DNA of 17,380 bases from JBIOWF01 sp044868295 (GTDB lineage: Bacteria > Actinomycetota > Actinomycetes > Streptosporangiales > Streptosporangiaceae). Location: assembly GCA_044868295.1 (NCBI GenBank), contig JBIOWF010000302.1, positions 1 through 17,380 of the forward strand, in the 5' to 3' direction. Positions 1 to 7,122 of the stretch are shown here, piece by piece. The position numbers and the translations under genes are program-made. Numbering within the stretch: position 1 is the stretch's first letter; every line of letters starts with the position of its first letter. A model generated the notes under the pieces. The model saw only the letters and a list, made by a program, of their open reading frames with translations, ran no database searches and was not told the DNA's origin.

Positions 1-84
1 ACCTACTTCGTGCTCATGTTGTCGCCGGGCATGAACAAGGGCAACCCAAAGGGCCGCCCTAAAGATCATGGACAACGGCAATGA
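1..84 (+). CDS. possible C-terminal fragment of an unknown protein
   Basis: The first plus-strand frame is open from the window edge to a TGA at 82-84. It would encode 27 residues: a short hydrophobic stretch (YFVLML) and then a basic tail (NKGNPKGRPKDHGQRQ). That pattern could be the end of a real gene running in from the left, converging on the STAND gene whose stop lies at 98-100. I do not recognise a family, and 27 codons without a stop can occur by chance in DNA this GC-rich. The opposite strand here does not continue the WD40 region that the neighbouring STAND gene lacks. Confidence 0.2.
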   Translation, partial: TYFVLMLSPGMNKGNPKGRPKDHGQRQ

Positions 85-97
85 CGCCGTACGCCCC

Positions 98-2188
98 CTA
101 CGTGCTCAAGCTGAATGTCGTCCTACAGACCTCACGCGCCGGATGAGCCAGTGCGCTCAGCACGCTCCGCCGGGCGTCGGGGGTCGGAGAGATGCGGTAG
201 GCGGTGACCGCCAGCATTTGCGCGGTCGTCGGATCTGTGGGCTGAAGGCCTTCACTCTGCAGGGCCAGATGGCGGGACAGGGCCAGCGTCTTCTGCTGCT
301 GGGCCAGCCTGCGGTGGTTGTCGGCCGTACGAGCGGAACCGACGGCGAACACTCCTGCCGCAAGCGTCACGACGAGGAGCGCGGCGAGTGCGGTGATCGC
401 GCGCATTCTGCGGCGGGCGCCGCGCTGAACGGTCGCTTGCTCGTCTTTCTGCCTCGCAAGGCAGGCATCCAGGAAACGCCGTTCCACGACGGTCAGCGCC
501 GAGGAGTTGGAAGAGGCCCATTCCCGTGCGGTGTTCAGACGGTTGCCGCGATACAGCAGAAACGGGTCGTGGCCCTCGCGCTCCCAGCCGAGGGCCGCCT
601 CCGCGAGCTGCTGTTGCGTACGCAGCCCGGCTCGATCGGCGTGGATCCACTCACGAAGGCGGGGCCAGGCACGCAGCAGGGCCTCATGGGCGAGCTGAGC
701 ATGGCAGGCGTCCAGGGTGAGGAGTCGTGCCTGCGCGAATGACTCGATCACCTCGAACGTGGCCGCAGCCGGAACGCGCGCCTCCGCCAGTTGCCCGATG
801 TCCACCGGGCGCCGCGTCTCGGTATCGTCCTCACCGATGCACACCATGCGCAGCAAGAGCCGCCTGGCGATCTCCCGCTGGTCAGAATTCAGGCCGACAT
901 AGATGTGTTCGGCACTGGTGGCGACCGCGCCGACGATGCCGCCGGTCTGCTGGTAGCCATCCACTGTCAAGGTCTCTCCCCGGCGCCGCTGCCATGTGGT
1001 CAGCAAGGCGTGAGACAGCAGAGGTAGCGCGCCCGGCTCGCATACGGCCTCCGACTCGACGCGGCTCAGCTCGGCCGGTACGCCCATGTCCCGCAGCAAC
1101 AGCTCCACCAGCCCCGGCTCCTGGGTCAATCCGGCCGCGGCCGCGGGACCGGTGATGACCTCCCGCAACTCCGCCAGGGTCATCGGCCCCAACGGCAGCT
1201 GGCCTTCGCGAAGGCTGGCCACGAGGTCGGGGTAACCCAGGCAATGGCCGTAGAAGTCGGCGCGTACCCCGAGCACCACCAGCGCCGCCGCCCCCTGACC
1301 GGGGACGGCAGATGCGGGGCGCGAGGCCAGGGCGTGGATGGCCGCCAGAAACGTACGCCGCTCCGCCTGCTCACGGCAGAGGGTGAAAACCTCCTCAAGT
1401 TGGTCCACCACCAGCACCGCACGGCGTTCGACGCCACCGAATCCGACCATGGCGTTGCGGCCGGTAAGCTCCGCCGCTTCGTTTCCGCCGTTCAGCCCGG
1501 CCCATACGGTATCGGCGAACACATGAGGGTCCCGCGCGAGCGCACTGGACAGAGCCGAAGGAGCGAGGCCAGTAATAGCACCCAGTTTGGACAGCAACTC
1601 CGCGACGGGTTGATCCCCGGGTGTGAACACGAGGGCAGGCCACGTACGGGACCCGGTCGCCGGCAGCGCGCCACGGCGTATGGCAGGCAGCAGACCCGCG
1701 CGCAGGAGCGATGATTTGCCTGCCCCCGATGGCGCCACGACCACCAAGGGGCCCTTGCCTTCCATGCGTTCGGCCAGCCGCCCCACCAGCAGGCCCACCG
1801 CGCGATCCCGGCCAAAGAACCAGCGGGAGTCCTGCGGCCCGTACACGCTCAACCCGCGGTAGGGACACGCGCCAGCTACTCGCGTCACCAGTTCGGCCAG
1901 CTCTCCGCCGGTCTCCAGAACCTTGTCGCAGCGGCTCGCCACCCCGTCGGTCAGGGATTTCTCGTCCGTCTCGATCTTGCTGAGGTAGCCCTTGCTGTAG
2001 TGAGTCAACCGCGACAAGTCATTGAGGGACAGCCCGCGTGCCAACCGCAGGCGCCGCAAGGTGTCGCCCGCGCTGGCTGTCTCCGGAACCCCCGTGGCCC
2101 GCGCCGACGGGTCGGCATCTCCACCACGGCCGCCAGCCTTTGTGGCGTCGGCTCCATCCAGATCCACCCTGGGGCGCACCTCTCGCAT
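98..2188 (-). CDS. XRE-HTH / nSTAND1 NTPase, C-terminally truncated
   Basis: The 696-aa protein starts with a disordered tail and then an XRE-type helix-turn-helix (about residues 42-95). Next comes the CPYRGL...FFGRD entry motif (108-128) that precedes STAND NTPase domains in actinobacterial WD40 proteins. The Walker A is APSGAGKSS (152-160) and the Walker B is in VLVVDQLEE (about 260-270). A single membrane helix (about 598-618) is followed by the helical stretch that normally leads into a WD40 propeller. The propeller is missing: after SALAHPAR the protein diverges into EVCRTTFSLST and stops. Relatives are usually well over 1,000 residues and serve as regulatory or immune-like STAND proteins. 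The ATG at 2188 has no clear Shine-Dalgarno, so a downstream start before the HTH is possible. It is either a naturally short form or a deletion remnant. Confidence 0.85.
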   Translation of the reverse strand: MREVRPRVDLDGADATKAGGRGGDADPSARATGVPETASAGDTLRRLRLARGLSLNDLSRLTHYSKGYLSKIETDEKSLTDGVASRCDKVLETGGELAELVTRVAGACPYRGLSVYGPQDSRWFFGRDRAVGLLVGRLAERMEGKGPLVVVAPSGAGKSSLLRAGLLPAIRRGALPATGSRTWPALVFTPGDQPVAELLSKLGAITGLAPSALSSALARDPHVFADTVWAGLNGGNEAAELTGRNAMVGFGGVERRAVLVVDQLEEVFTLCREQAERRTFLAAIHALASRPASAVPGQGAAALVVLGVRADFYGHCLGYPDLVASLREGQLPLGPMTLAELREVITGPAAAAGLTQEPGLVELLLRDMGVPAELSRVESEAVCEPGALPLLSHALLTTWQRRRGETLTVDGYQQTGGIVGAVATSAEHIYVGLNSDQREIARRLLLRMVCIGEDDTETRRPVDIGQLAEARVPAAATFEVIESFAQARLLTLDACHAQLAHEALLRAWPRLREWIHADRAGLRTQQQLAEAALGWEREGHDPFLLYRGNRLNTAREWASSNSSALTVVERRFLDACLARQKDEQATVQRGARRRMRAITALAALLVVTLAAGVFAVGSARTADNHRRLAQQQKTLALSRHLALQSEGLQPTDPTTAQMLAVTAYRISPTPDARRSVLSALAHPAREVCRTTFSLST

Positions 2189-2213
2189 TTACCAAACGAG
2201 TTCGCTCAATAAC

Positions 2214-2390
2214 TCAGGGTAGCTTTCGCTGGGGTGGCCGACTCTCGATCGGAGACAAAACGCGCGTCCGGCAGCGGGCGAATATGTCCGCGTGCTGCGG
2301 GATGTCGCCGAAGTACCGTTCGACCAGCGCCAGAACATCCTGAGGGGGATGGTCGCCGACCACAGTGACGATCGCAGCCAAGCGGGACAT
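2214..2390 (-). pseudogene. remnant of an M16 (pitrilysin-type) zinc peptidase
   Basis: A minus-strand frame reads AAIVTVVGDHPPQDVLALVERYFGDIP. It matches the stretch of M16 peptidases just after the catalytic region, where the usual form is AVLVVVGD.DP...ALVERYFG.IP. Only about 30-60 residues survive. The HxxEH zinc site that should lie N-terminal to this is absent, because the frame runs into the start of the P-type ATPase gene. The C-terminal side soon ends at a TGA (2216-2214). The scrap fills most of the 257-nt gap between the STAND gene and the ATPase, so the ATPase promoter probably lies in or next to it. The segment similarity is fairly specific, but the family call comes from memory of the motif. 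Confidence 0.55.
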
Positions 2391-2445
2391 ATCTGGTGGA
2401 GACGGGGGAATGCGGGTAGGCGCGTAGCTCGGCTGAGGAGTAGGC

Positions 2446-4887
2446 ATGACCGAGAGCGGCAAGATCGTGGTGCTGGACGTGAGCGGTCTGCAATGGGCGA
2501 GCGAGCAGAACGTTGTCTCCGCGCGGCTTGGCCGGAGGCCGGGAGTGCTTCAGGTCGAGGTCAATCCGGTGGCCCAGACGGCCTCGGTGGAGTTCGACCC
2601 GGCCCGCACGTCCGTGGCGGAGCTGCGCCAATGGGTGCAGGAGTGCGGATATCACTGTGCGGGGCAATCGGTTCCCGGCCACGTGTGCGATCCGATGGAG
2701 GAGCCTGATCCGCCCGCCGTGCACGACGGACTCGCGACCTCGGTGGGGGAAGCCGTACATGATGAGCGGATGACTGCCGGGCGTGCCGGCCATGCGATGG
2801 ATGCCACGCGAGGCGACCACCCGATGCCCGGGGCGCATGTCGGACCCGAGGCGCCACCGGAAGCGATGTCGCCGCACGACGCGATGGGCCACGGCGGGCA
2901 CGCGGGCATGTCGATGGAGGCCATGGTCGCCGACATGCGCAACCGGTTCCTGGTGGCGCTGGTGTTCTCGGTCCCGATCGTCGTGTGGTCACCCATCGGC
3001 CGTGAGGTGCTCGGGTTGCACGTGCCGGTGCCGTTCGGCCTGCGTGAGGACGTCTGGGCGCTCCTGCTCAGCCTGCCGGTGATCCGCTACTCGTCGTGGA
3101 TCTTCTTCGACGGGGCCGTCCGGGCGCTGCGGGCGCGGACGCTCGACATGATGGTGCTGGTCGCGGTCGCCATCGGCGCCGGCTGGGGCTACTCGCTCGT
3201 GGTCACTCTGACGGGTGGGGGAGATGCCTTCTACGAGGCCGCGACCGTGCTCGCCACGTTCGTGCTGCTCGGCCACTGGTTCGAGATGCGCGCCAGGGGC
3301 GGCGCCAACGACGCGATCCGCACCCTGCTCGACCTCGCCCCGCCGAAGGCCGTGGTGATCCGGGACGGCGAACCCGTAGAGATCCCGACCTCGGAAGTGG
3401 TGGTAGGAGACCTCCTGCTGGTACGGCCAGGCACCAAGATCGCCGTGGACGGAATCGTCGAGGACGGCGAAAGCGAGGTCGACGAGTCGATGGTGACCGG
3501 TGAGAGCATGCCGGTGCACAAGCGGCCCGGCTCGCCGGTCATCGGCGCCACGATCAACAAGAACGGCACGCTGCGCGTGCGGACCACCAAGGTCGGGTCC
3601 GACACGGCGCTGGCGCAGATCGTCAAGCTCGTCCAGCAGGCGCAGAACTCCAAGGCGCCCGGTCAGCGACTGGCCGACCGTGCGGCGTTCTGGCTGGTGC
3701 TGGTGGCGCTGGTGGGCGGCGCGGCCACCCTGCTGGCCTGGCTCGCCTCCGGCGCCCCCGTCAGCACGGCCGTGCTGTTCGCGATCACCGTTGTGGTCGT
3801 GACCTGCCCCGACGCGCTCGGCCTGGCCACCCCTACAGCGATCATGGTCGGCACGGGCCTGGGCGCCAAACGGGGTGTGCTGTTCAAGAATGCCGGCGCC
3901 ATCGAAACCGCCGCCCGCGTCCAGGTGGTGGTCATGGACAAGACCGGCACGCTGACGAAAGGCGAGCCGGAGGTCACCGACCTCATCGTGGACGGGATGG
4001 ACGAGGAGGAACTGCTCGGTCTCGTGGCGGCCGTGGAGCGCGAGTCCGAGCACCCGCTCGCTGACGCGGTCGTACGTCACGCGGAGAGCCAGGGCGTTCC
4101 GTCGTCCAAAGCGCGCGATTTCGAGAGCGTTCCTGGACATGGGGCGATCGCCGTCGTGGACGGCCATCGGATTGTCGTTGGAAACCGGCGGATCATGGAG
4201 CGGGAGGGCGCGGAGTTGGGCCCGCTGGCGTCCCGCCGTGACGAGTTGGCGGCTGGCGGGCGCACTGTCGTGGTCGCGGCCGTCGACGGCAGGGTGGCCG
4301 GGCTGATCGGCATCGCGGACGCACCCCGCGAGACGTCGGCCGCCGCGGTCGCCGCCCTCCACGATCTCGGCGTCGAGGTCGTCATGCTCACCGGTGACAA
4401 CGAGCAGACCGCTCAGCGCATCGCCAAGGAACTGGCGATCGACACCGTCATCGCCGAGGTGCTCCCGACCGACAAGGCCGGCACGATCATAGAGCTGCAG
4501 CGGAGCGGCCGGAAGGTGGCCATGGTGGGCGACGGTGTGAACGACGCCCCAGCGCTGGCGCAGGCCGATCTCGGCATCGCGATCGGCGCGGGAACCGACG
4601 TCGCGATCGAGACGGCCGACATCGTGCTGATGCGTTCGGATCCGATGGACGTTCCCGCTGCCCTGCACATCGGCCGGGGCACCCTGCGGAAGATGCGGCA
4701 GAACCTGGGCTGGGCGATCGGCTACAACGCCATCGCCCTGCCCATCGCCGCCGGAGTCTTCGAGCCGGCGTTCGGCCTCGTGCTCCGGCCCGAGATCGCC
4801 GCCCTGTCGATGTCCGGGTCCAGCGTGATAGTCGCGGTAAACGCGCTCATGCTCAAGCGGCTCCGCATGCCCGACCAGGCTCAGTAG
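2446..4887 (+). CDS. P1B-type heavy-metal (probably copper) transporting ATPase with CPD motif
   Basis: The 813-aa membrane pump would use ATP to export a transition metal. Residues 1-70 fold like an HMA domain, but the usual GMxCxxC loop is replaced by GLQWASEQ. A Cys/His cluster follows (C67, H70, C71, H79, C81), then a His/Met-rich linker (about 93-160) like those of CopB-type pumps. Membrane helices lie near 168-184, 203-222, 232-254, 261-281, 406-428, 443-463, 754-774 and 785-803. Catalytic motifs are intact: TGES (351-354), DKTGT with phosphorylated D498, HP (536-537), TGDN and GDGVND (695-700). The transport motif in helix 6 is C454-P455-D456 instead of CPC or CPH. TM7 has GYNAIALP and TM8 has MSGSS. 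The start follows GAGGAG with 5-nt spacing. The metal is inferred from the DUF305/DUF6153 neighbours; the odd motifs leave it open. Confidence 0.93.
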   Translation: MTESGKIVVLDVSGLQWASEQNVVSARLGRRPGVLQVEVNPVAQTASVEFDPARTSVAELRQWVQECGYHCAGQSVPGHVCDPMEEPDPPAVHDGLATSVGEAVHDERMTAGRAGHAMDATRGDHPMPGAHVGPEAPPEAMSPHDAMGHGGHAGMSMEAMVADMRNRFLVALVFSVPIVVWSPIGREVLGLHVPVPFGLREDVWALLLSLPVIRYSSWIFFDGAVRALRARTLDMMVLVAVAIGAGWGYSLVVTLTGGGDAFYEAATVLATFVLLGHWFEMRARGGANDAIRTLLDLAPPKAVVIRDGEPVEIPTSEVVVGDLLLVRPGTKIAVDGIVEDGESEVDESMVTGESMPVHKRPGSPVIGATINKNGTLRVRTTKVGSDTALAQIVKLVQQAQNSKAPGQRLADRAAFWLVLVALVGGAATLLAWLASGAPVSTAVLFAITVVVVTCPDALGLATPTAIMVGTGLGAKRGVLFKNAGAIETAARVQVVVMDKTGTLTKGEPEVTDLIVDGMDEEELLGLVAAVERESEHPLADAVVRHAESQGVPSSKARDFESVPGHGAIAVVDGHRIVVGNRRIMEREGAELGPLASRRDELAAGGRTVVVAAVDGRVAGLIGIADAPRETSAAAVAALHDLGVEVVMLTGDNEQTAQRIAKELAIDTVIAEVLPTDKAGTIIELQRSGRKVAMVGDGVNDAPALAQADLGIAIGAGTDVAIETADIVLMRSDPMDVPAALHIGRGTLRKMRQNLGWAIGYNAIALPIAAGVFEPAFGLVLRPEIAALSMSGSSVIVAVNALMLKRLRMPDQAQ

Positions 4888-4896
4888 TCCAAGATT

Positions 4897-4913
4897 CGCG
4901 GGGAAAGGCCGCG
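4897..4913 (+). terminator. possible terminator hairpin after the ATPase gene
   Basis: Ten bases after the ATPase stop, CGCGG pairs with CCGCG around a 7-nt loop. There is no U-run, only a pyrimidine-rich CTCTCC. It is weak, but correctly placed for a gene that converges on the M56 gene. Confidence 0.35.
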
Positions 4914-4990
4914 CTCTCCACGCCCGTGACGACAGCAGCCGGATGCTGTACCGCACGCCGCCTGGCCGACAGAGGGACGTCCTCGCCTTT

Positions 4991-5010
4991 CGTTGACCTG
5001 GTCATCAACG
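4991..5010. repeat. nested inverted repeat in the convergent intergenic region
   Basis: CGTTGA and TCAACG form a perfect 6-bp inverted repeat with 8 bases between them. Inside it, TGACC-T-GGTCA is a second perfect palindrome offset from the first. The element lies in the 176-nt gap between the ATPase and M56 genes, which point toward each other. It could be a bidirectional termination structure or an operator-like site. No gene is supported in this gap. Confidence 0.4.
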
Positions 5011-5063
5011 ACGCCCCAGCATCTACGCCGCGCATTCCTCAACGTGACAGACCGGAGGCTGTC

Positions 5064-5870
5064 TCAGCAGGGCAGCGGGAGCATGGCGATGCCGGCGATC
5101 ACAGTGGAGGCGGGGACCCCGAGAGCCACGGTAACGGCCATCCATGACAGCGGCCGGGCGTACCGGGGCCGCGGGAACGCATGAGGGAACCGCAGCCGGG
5201 CGACCCTCAGCTCGGCGATCTGCGAGCTGGCCGGGTTGCCGGCCAGGGCGCCGGCCGAGCATGAGGTGACGGCGAGCTTCTGCAGGGCGCCGACCAGCGG
5301 AGCCGTACCGTGTCGTCGGACCGCACTGTCATCGGCGGCCAGCTCCAGGAGACCCGGCAGCGTTGTGTGGGCGAGCCGCAGCGTTCCCAGCCAGGGAATC
5401 GCGGCGTGTAACGCGTCGACCAGCATGAGCACGAGGTGGTGGCGCTGCCGGAGGTGAGCGCGCTCGTGTGCGAGCACGGCCGCGATCTCGCCGGCATCGA
5501 GCCGGTCGAGCGCGCCGGTGGTCACGACGATGGGCCGCTCACGTGCGGGCAGGCAGTAGACCAGGGCCGTGGGGTGCTCCAGCACGCGGACATCGGGGAC
5601 GCCGGCGAGGTCGCCGGCGACCACGTCGAGCATCTCCCGGTGCCTACGTCGCTCTCGTACGGTGCGCACGATCCTGGGAACGGCGAGCCGGAGAGCCGTC
5701 GCCCCGGCCGACAGCAGAAGCACCATCGCGATCGCTGTCGTCACTGTGACCCGGTGGCCGTCTTGCGGAAGGCAGTCGGCGATCCATCGTCGGCGCAGAA
5801 GTATCGGGCCGACGAGATGCCCGAGCACGAACACGCATCCAGCGAGTAGAGAGACGCCTGCGACGATCAC
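5064..5870 (-). CDS. M56 (BlaR1/MecR1-like) membrane metallopeptidase
   Basis: The 268-aa protein is a membrane zinc peptidase of the M56 family, whose members cleave repressors or other targets at the cytoplasmic face. Helices lie at about 5-25, 44-65 and 242-264. The zinc site is HERAH (H135, E136, H139) with the third ligand in LLELAADD (E176; the paired acid is D180). M56 genes usually sit beside a BlaI/MecI-type winged-helix repressor gene. None is present here, and there is no penicillin-binding sensor domain, so the partner or substrate is unknown. The GTG start is preceded by GGAGGAG at 5-nt spacing. The gene is last of three co-directional genes after DUF6153 and DUF305, which suggests an envelope or metal-stress role by association only. 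Confidence 0.85.
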   Translation of the reverse strand: MIVAGVSLLAGCVFVLGHLVGPILLRRRWIADCLPQDGHRVTVTTAIAMVLLLSAGATALRLAVPRIVRTVRERRRHREMLDVVAGDLAGVPDVRVLEHPTALVYCLPARERPIVVTTGALDRLDAGEIAAVLAHERAHLRQRHHLVLMLVDALHAAIPWLGTLRLAHTTLPGLLELAADDSAVRRHGTAPLVGALQKLAVTSCSAGALAGNPASSQIAELRVARLRFPHAFPRPRYARPLSWMAVTVALGVPASTVIAGIAMLPLPC

Positions 5871-5917
5871 GATGACTCCTCCACCGTTTTGAATCTCCTA
5901 TAGGCCATGCGCCGAGA

Positions 5918-5946
5918 TGGGCGGCGGCCACGAGGTCCGCCGCCCA
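5918..5946 (-). terminator. strong GC hairpin between the DUF305 and M56 genes
   Basis: TGGGCGGCGG pairs perfectly (10 bp) with CCGCCGCCCA around a 9-nt loop, starting about 15 nt past the DUF305 stop. No U-run follows, as is common for terminators in high-GC actinobacteria. It may end the DUF305 transcript or reduce read-through into the M56 gene. Confidence 0.6.
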
Positions 5947-5960
5947 CCTGTCCGAGTGGT

Positions 5961-6566
5961 TTACTGTAGGAGCTTCTTCATCGTCGTGATCTCTGCGGAC
6001 TGGCCGGCGATGATGGAAGCCGCCAGCTGCTTGGCCGGTTCATAGGCGCCGTTGCTCTCTTGGGCCTCGGCCATGGTGATGGCGCCCTCGTGATGCTGAA
6101 TCATCATCTTCAGGAACGCCTTGTCGAAGGCCGCGCCGGAGAGACCTTCGAGCTTCTTCATGTCCTCTCCCGACATCATGCCGGGCATGCCGTGATCCAT
6201 GTGCATGTCATCCTCACCGGGCACTTGCACGCTCCAGCTCGTCAGCCAGCCGCTCATGGTCTGGATCTCCGGGTCCTGGGCCGCCTCGATCTGCTTGGCG
6301 AGCTTCTTGACCTCAGCGCTTGAGGCCCGGGTTTCCGCCAGCTTGGCCATGTCCAGTGCCTGACGGTGATGCGGGATCATCATCTGGGCGAACATGACGT
6401 CCTGGTCATTGTGGTCGGTCGCGGCGCTGGCGGCCGGAGCCGATGACGTCGCCGGCGCCGGTGACATGGACGACATGTAATGGGTGGCGGCATCCGTGGA
6501 GCCGCAGGCACTGATCAGCAGCCCGGCCGCCGCGAGCACGGCCGAAGGAATGATTTGACGCTTCAT
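5961..6566 (-). CDS. DUF305 lipoprotein
   Basis: The 201-aa protein has a basic N-terminus, a hydrophobic segment (about 4-19) and a lipobox ISAC with C21, so it should be anchored outside the cell as a lipoprotein. After a Ser/Ala/Pro linker (30-50) come two DUF305 repeats, each with a characteristic motif: MMIPHHRQALDMA (62-74, H66/H67) and MMIQHHEGAITMA (154-166, H158/H159). DUF305 proteins have a ferritin-like helical fold, and many are encoded beside copper-resistance genes. A middle Met/His-rich stretch (about 121-131) is consistent with metal binding. The start follows GGAGGTC by about 9 nt. The gene sits 72 nt downstream of the DUF6153 gene and upstream of the M56 gene. Exact function is not established; metal binding is inference. 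Confidence 0.93.
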   Translation of the reverse strand: MKRQIIPSAVLAAAGLLISACGSTDAATHYMSSMSPAPATSSAPAASAATDHNDQDVMFAQMMIPHHRQALDMAKLAETRASSAEVKKLAKQIEAAQDPEIQTMSGWLTSWSVQVPGEDDMHMDHGMPGMMSGEDMKKLEGLSGAAFDKAFLKMMIQHHEGAITMAEAQESNGAYEPAKQLAASIIAGQSAEITTMKKLLQ

Positions 6567-6608
6567 GGAAGAACGACCTCCGTGCTTGTTGTCTGTTGTC
6601 GGTTCGCC

Positions 6609-6630
6609 CGGCGGCCGAAGTCGGCCGCCG
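6609..6630 (-). terminator. perfect GC hairpin between the DUF6153 and DUF305 genes
   Basis: CGGCGGCCGA pairs with TCGGCCGCCG, a 10-bp perfect stem with a very short centre (AG; effective loop GAAGTC). It begins 8 nt after the DUF6153 stop. It could be a terminator or an intercistronic mRNA-stabilising structure. No U-run follows. Confidence 0.55.
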
Positions 6631-6638
6631 TGCGTCCG

Positions 6639-7055
6639 TCACAGCCGAAGCACGGAGAGTTGCGCGAGGGTAGGGCCTCGTGGACGGGCGGTGGGCCTGC
6701 GGGGCAGCGCCTGCCGGCCGGCCCGGATCGACAGCTGATTCCAACAGTCGCCCGCGATTACGACCAGCAGGAGCAACAACGCTCCCGCAAGCAGGAAGGC
6801 GAGACAGACCTGGCCGCCTCCATGGCCGTCATGCGGGGAGGAAGGCTGCCCGCTGTGATGACGCGGGTCCAGCGACATCGGCATCCCTGAGCTGTCACTG
6901 TGACCGAGATGTAGCGCGTAGACGCTGGGAACGGCAGCGGGCCCTGATGACGGCTGCAGGCCGTGCATGGCGAGCAGCCCACACATTACGGCGGCAAGCA
7001 GGAGCAGCCCGCCCAGAGAAGGGGCGAGCGTGCGAGCCGTCGCGCGCGTGGTCAC
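6639..7055 (-). CDS. DUF6153-like small His-rich membrane protein
   Basis: The 138-aa protein has two predicted membrane helices (about 13-32 and 82-102). They are separated by an extracytoplasmic loop rich in His, Met, Ser and Gly (HLGHSDSSGMPM, then HH and HDGHGGG, residues 49-80), followed by the QVCLAFL entry into helix 2. This arrangement is typical of DUF6153, a small actinobacterial family often next to DUF305 and copper genes. The His/Met loop suggests metal binding, which is inferred. The C-terminal tail (110-138) is basic and Pro-rich. The GTG start has no strong Shine-Dalgarno. The gene's upstream region is only 42 nt long before the end of an insertion sequence, so its promoter may have been altered by that insertion. 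Confidence 0.75.
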   Translation of the reverse strand: MTTRATARTLAPSLGGLLLLAAVMCGLLAMHGLQPSSGPAAVPSVYALHLGHSDSSGMPMSLDPRHHSGQPSSPHDGHGGGQVCLAFLLAGALLLLLVVIAGDCWNQLSIRAGRQALPRRPTARPRGPTLAQLSVLRL

Positions 7056-7097
7056 ATTGCCACGCTACCGGTACGTTTCCCTGCTTATCGCAACGCC

Positions 7098-7120
7098 TGT
7101 TGGTGCCGAAAACTGTGTCA
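7098..7120 (+). repeat. left terminal inverted repeat of the insertion sequence
   Basis: The repeat begins TGTTGGTGCCGAA and ends CTGTGTCA. Reversed and complemented, the copy at 8293-8315 matches at 19 of 23 positions. It begins with TGT, as is usual for IS3/IS481-type ends, and lies just beyond the transposase stop codon. Confidence 0.7.
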
Positions 7121-7122
7121 CA

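Noticed and set aside
2206..2901. Minus-strand 231-codon frame across the start of the ATPase gene
   Set aside because: Most of it is antisense to the ATPase coding region and shows no motif. The M16-like scrap is in a different minus-strand frame.
2989..4956. Long open frame antisense to the P-type ATPase (655 codons)
   Set aside because: Its translation is Arg/His/Gly/Asp-rich without domains, as expected opposite a high-GC gene. The ATPase on the other strand has every family motif.
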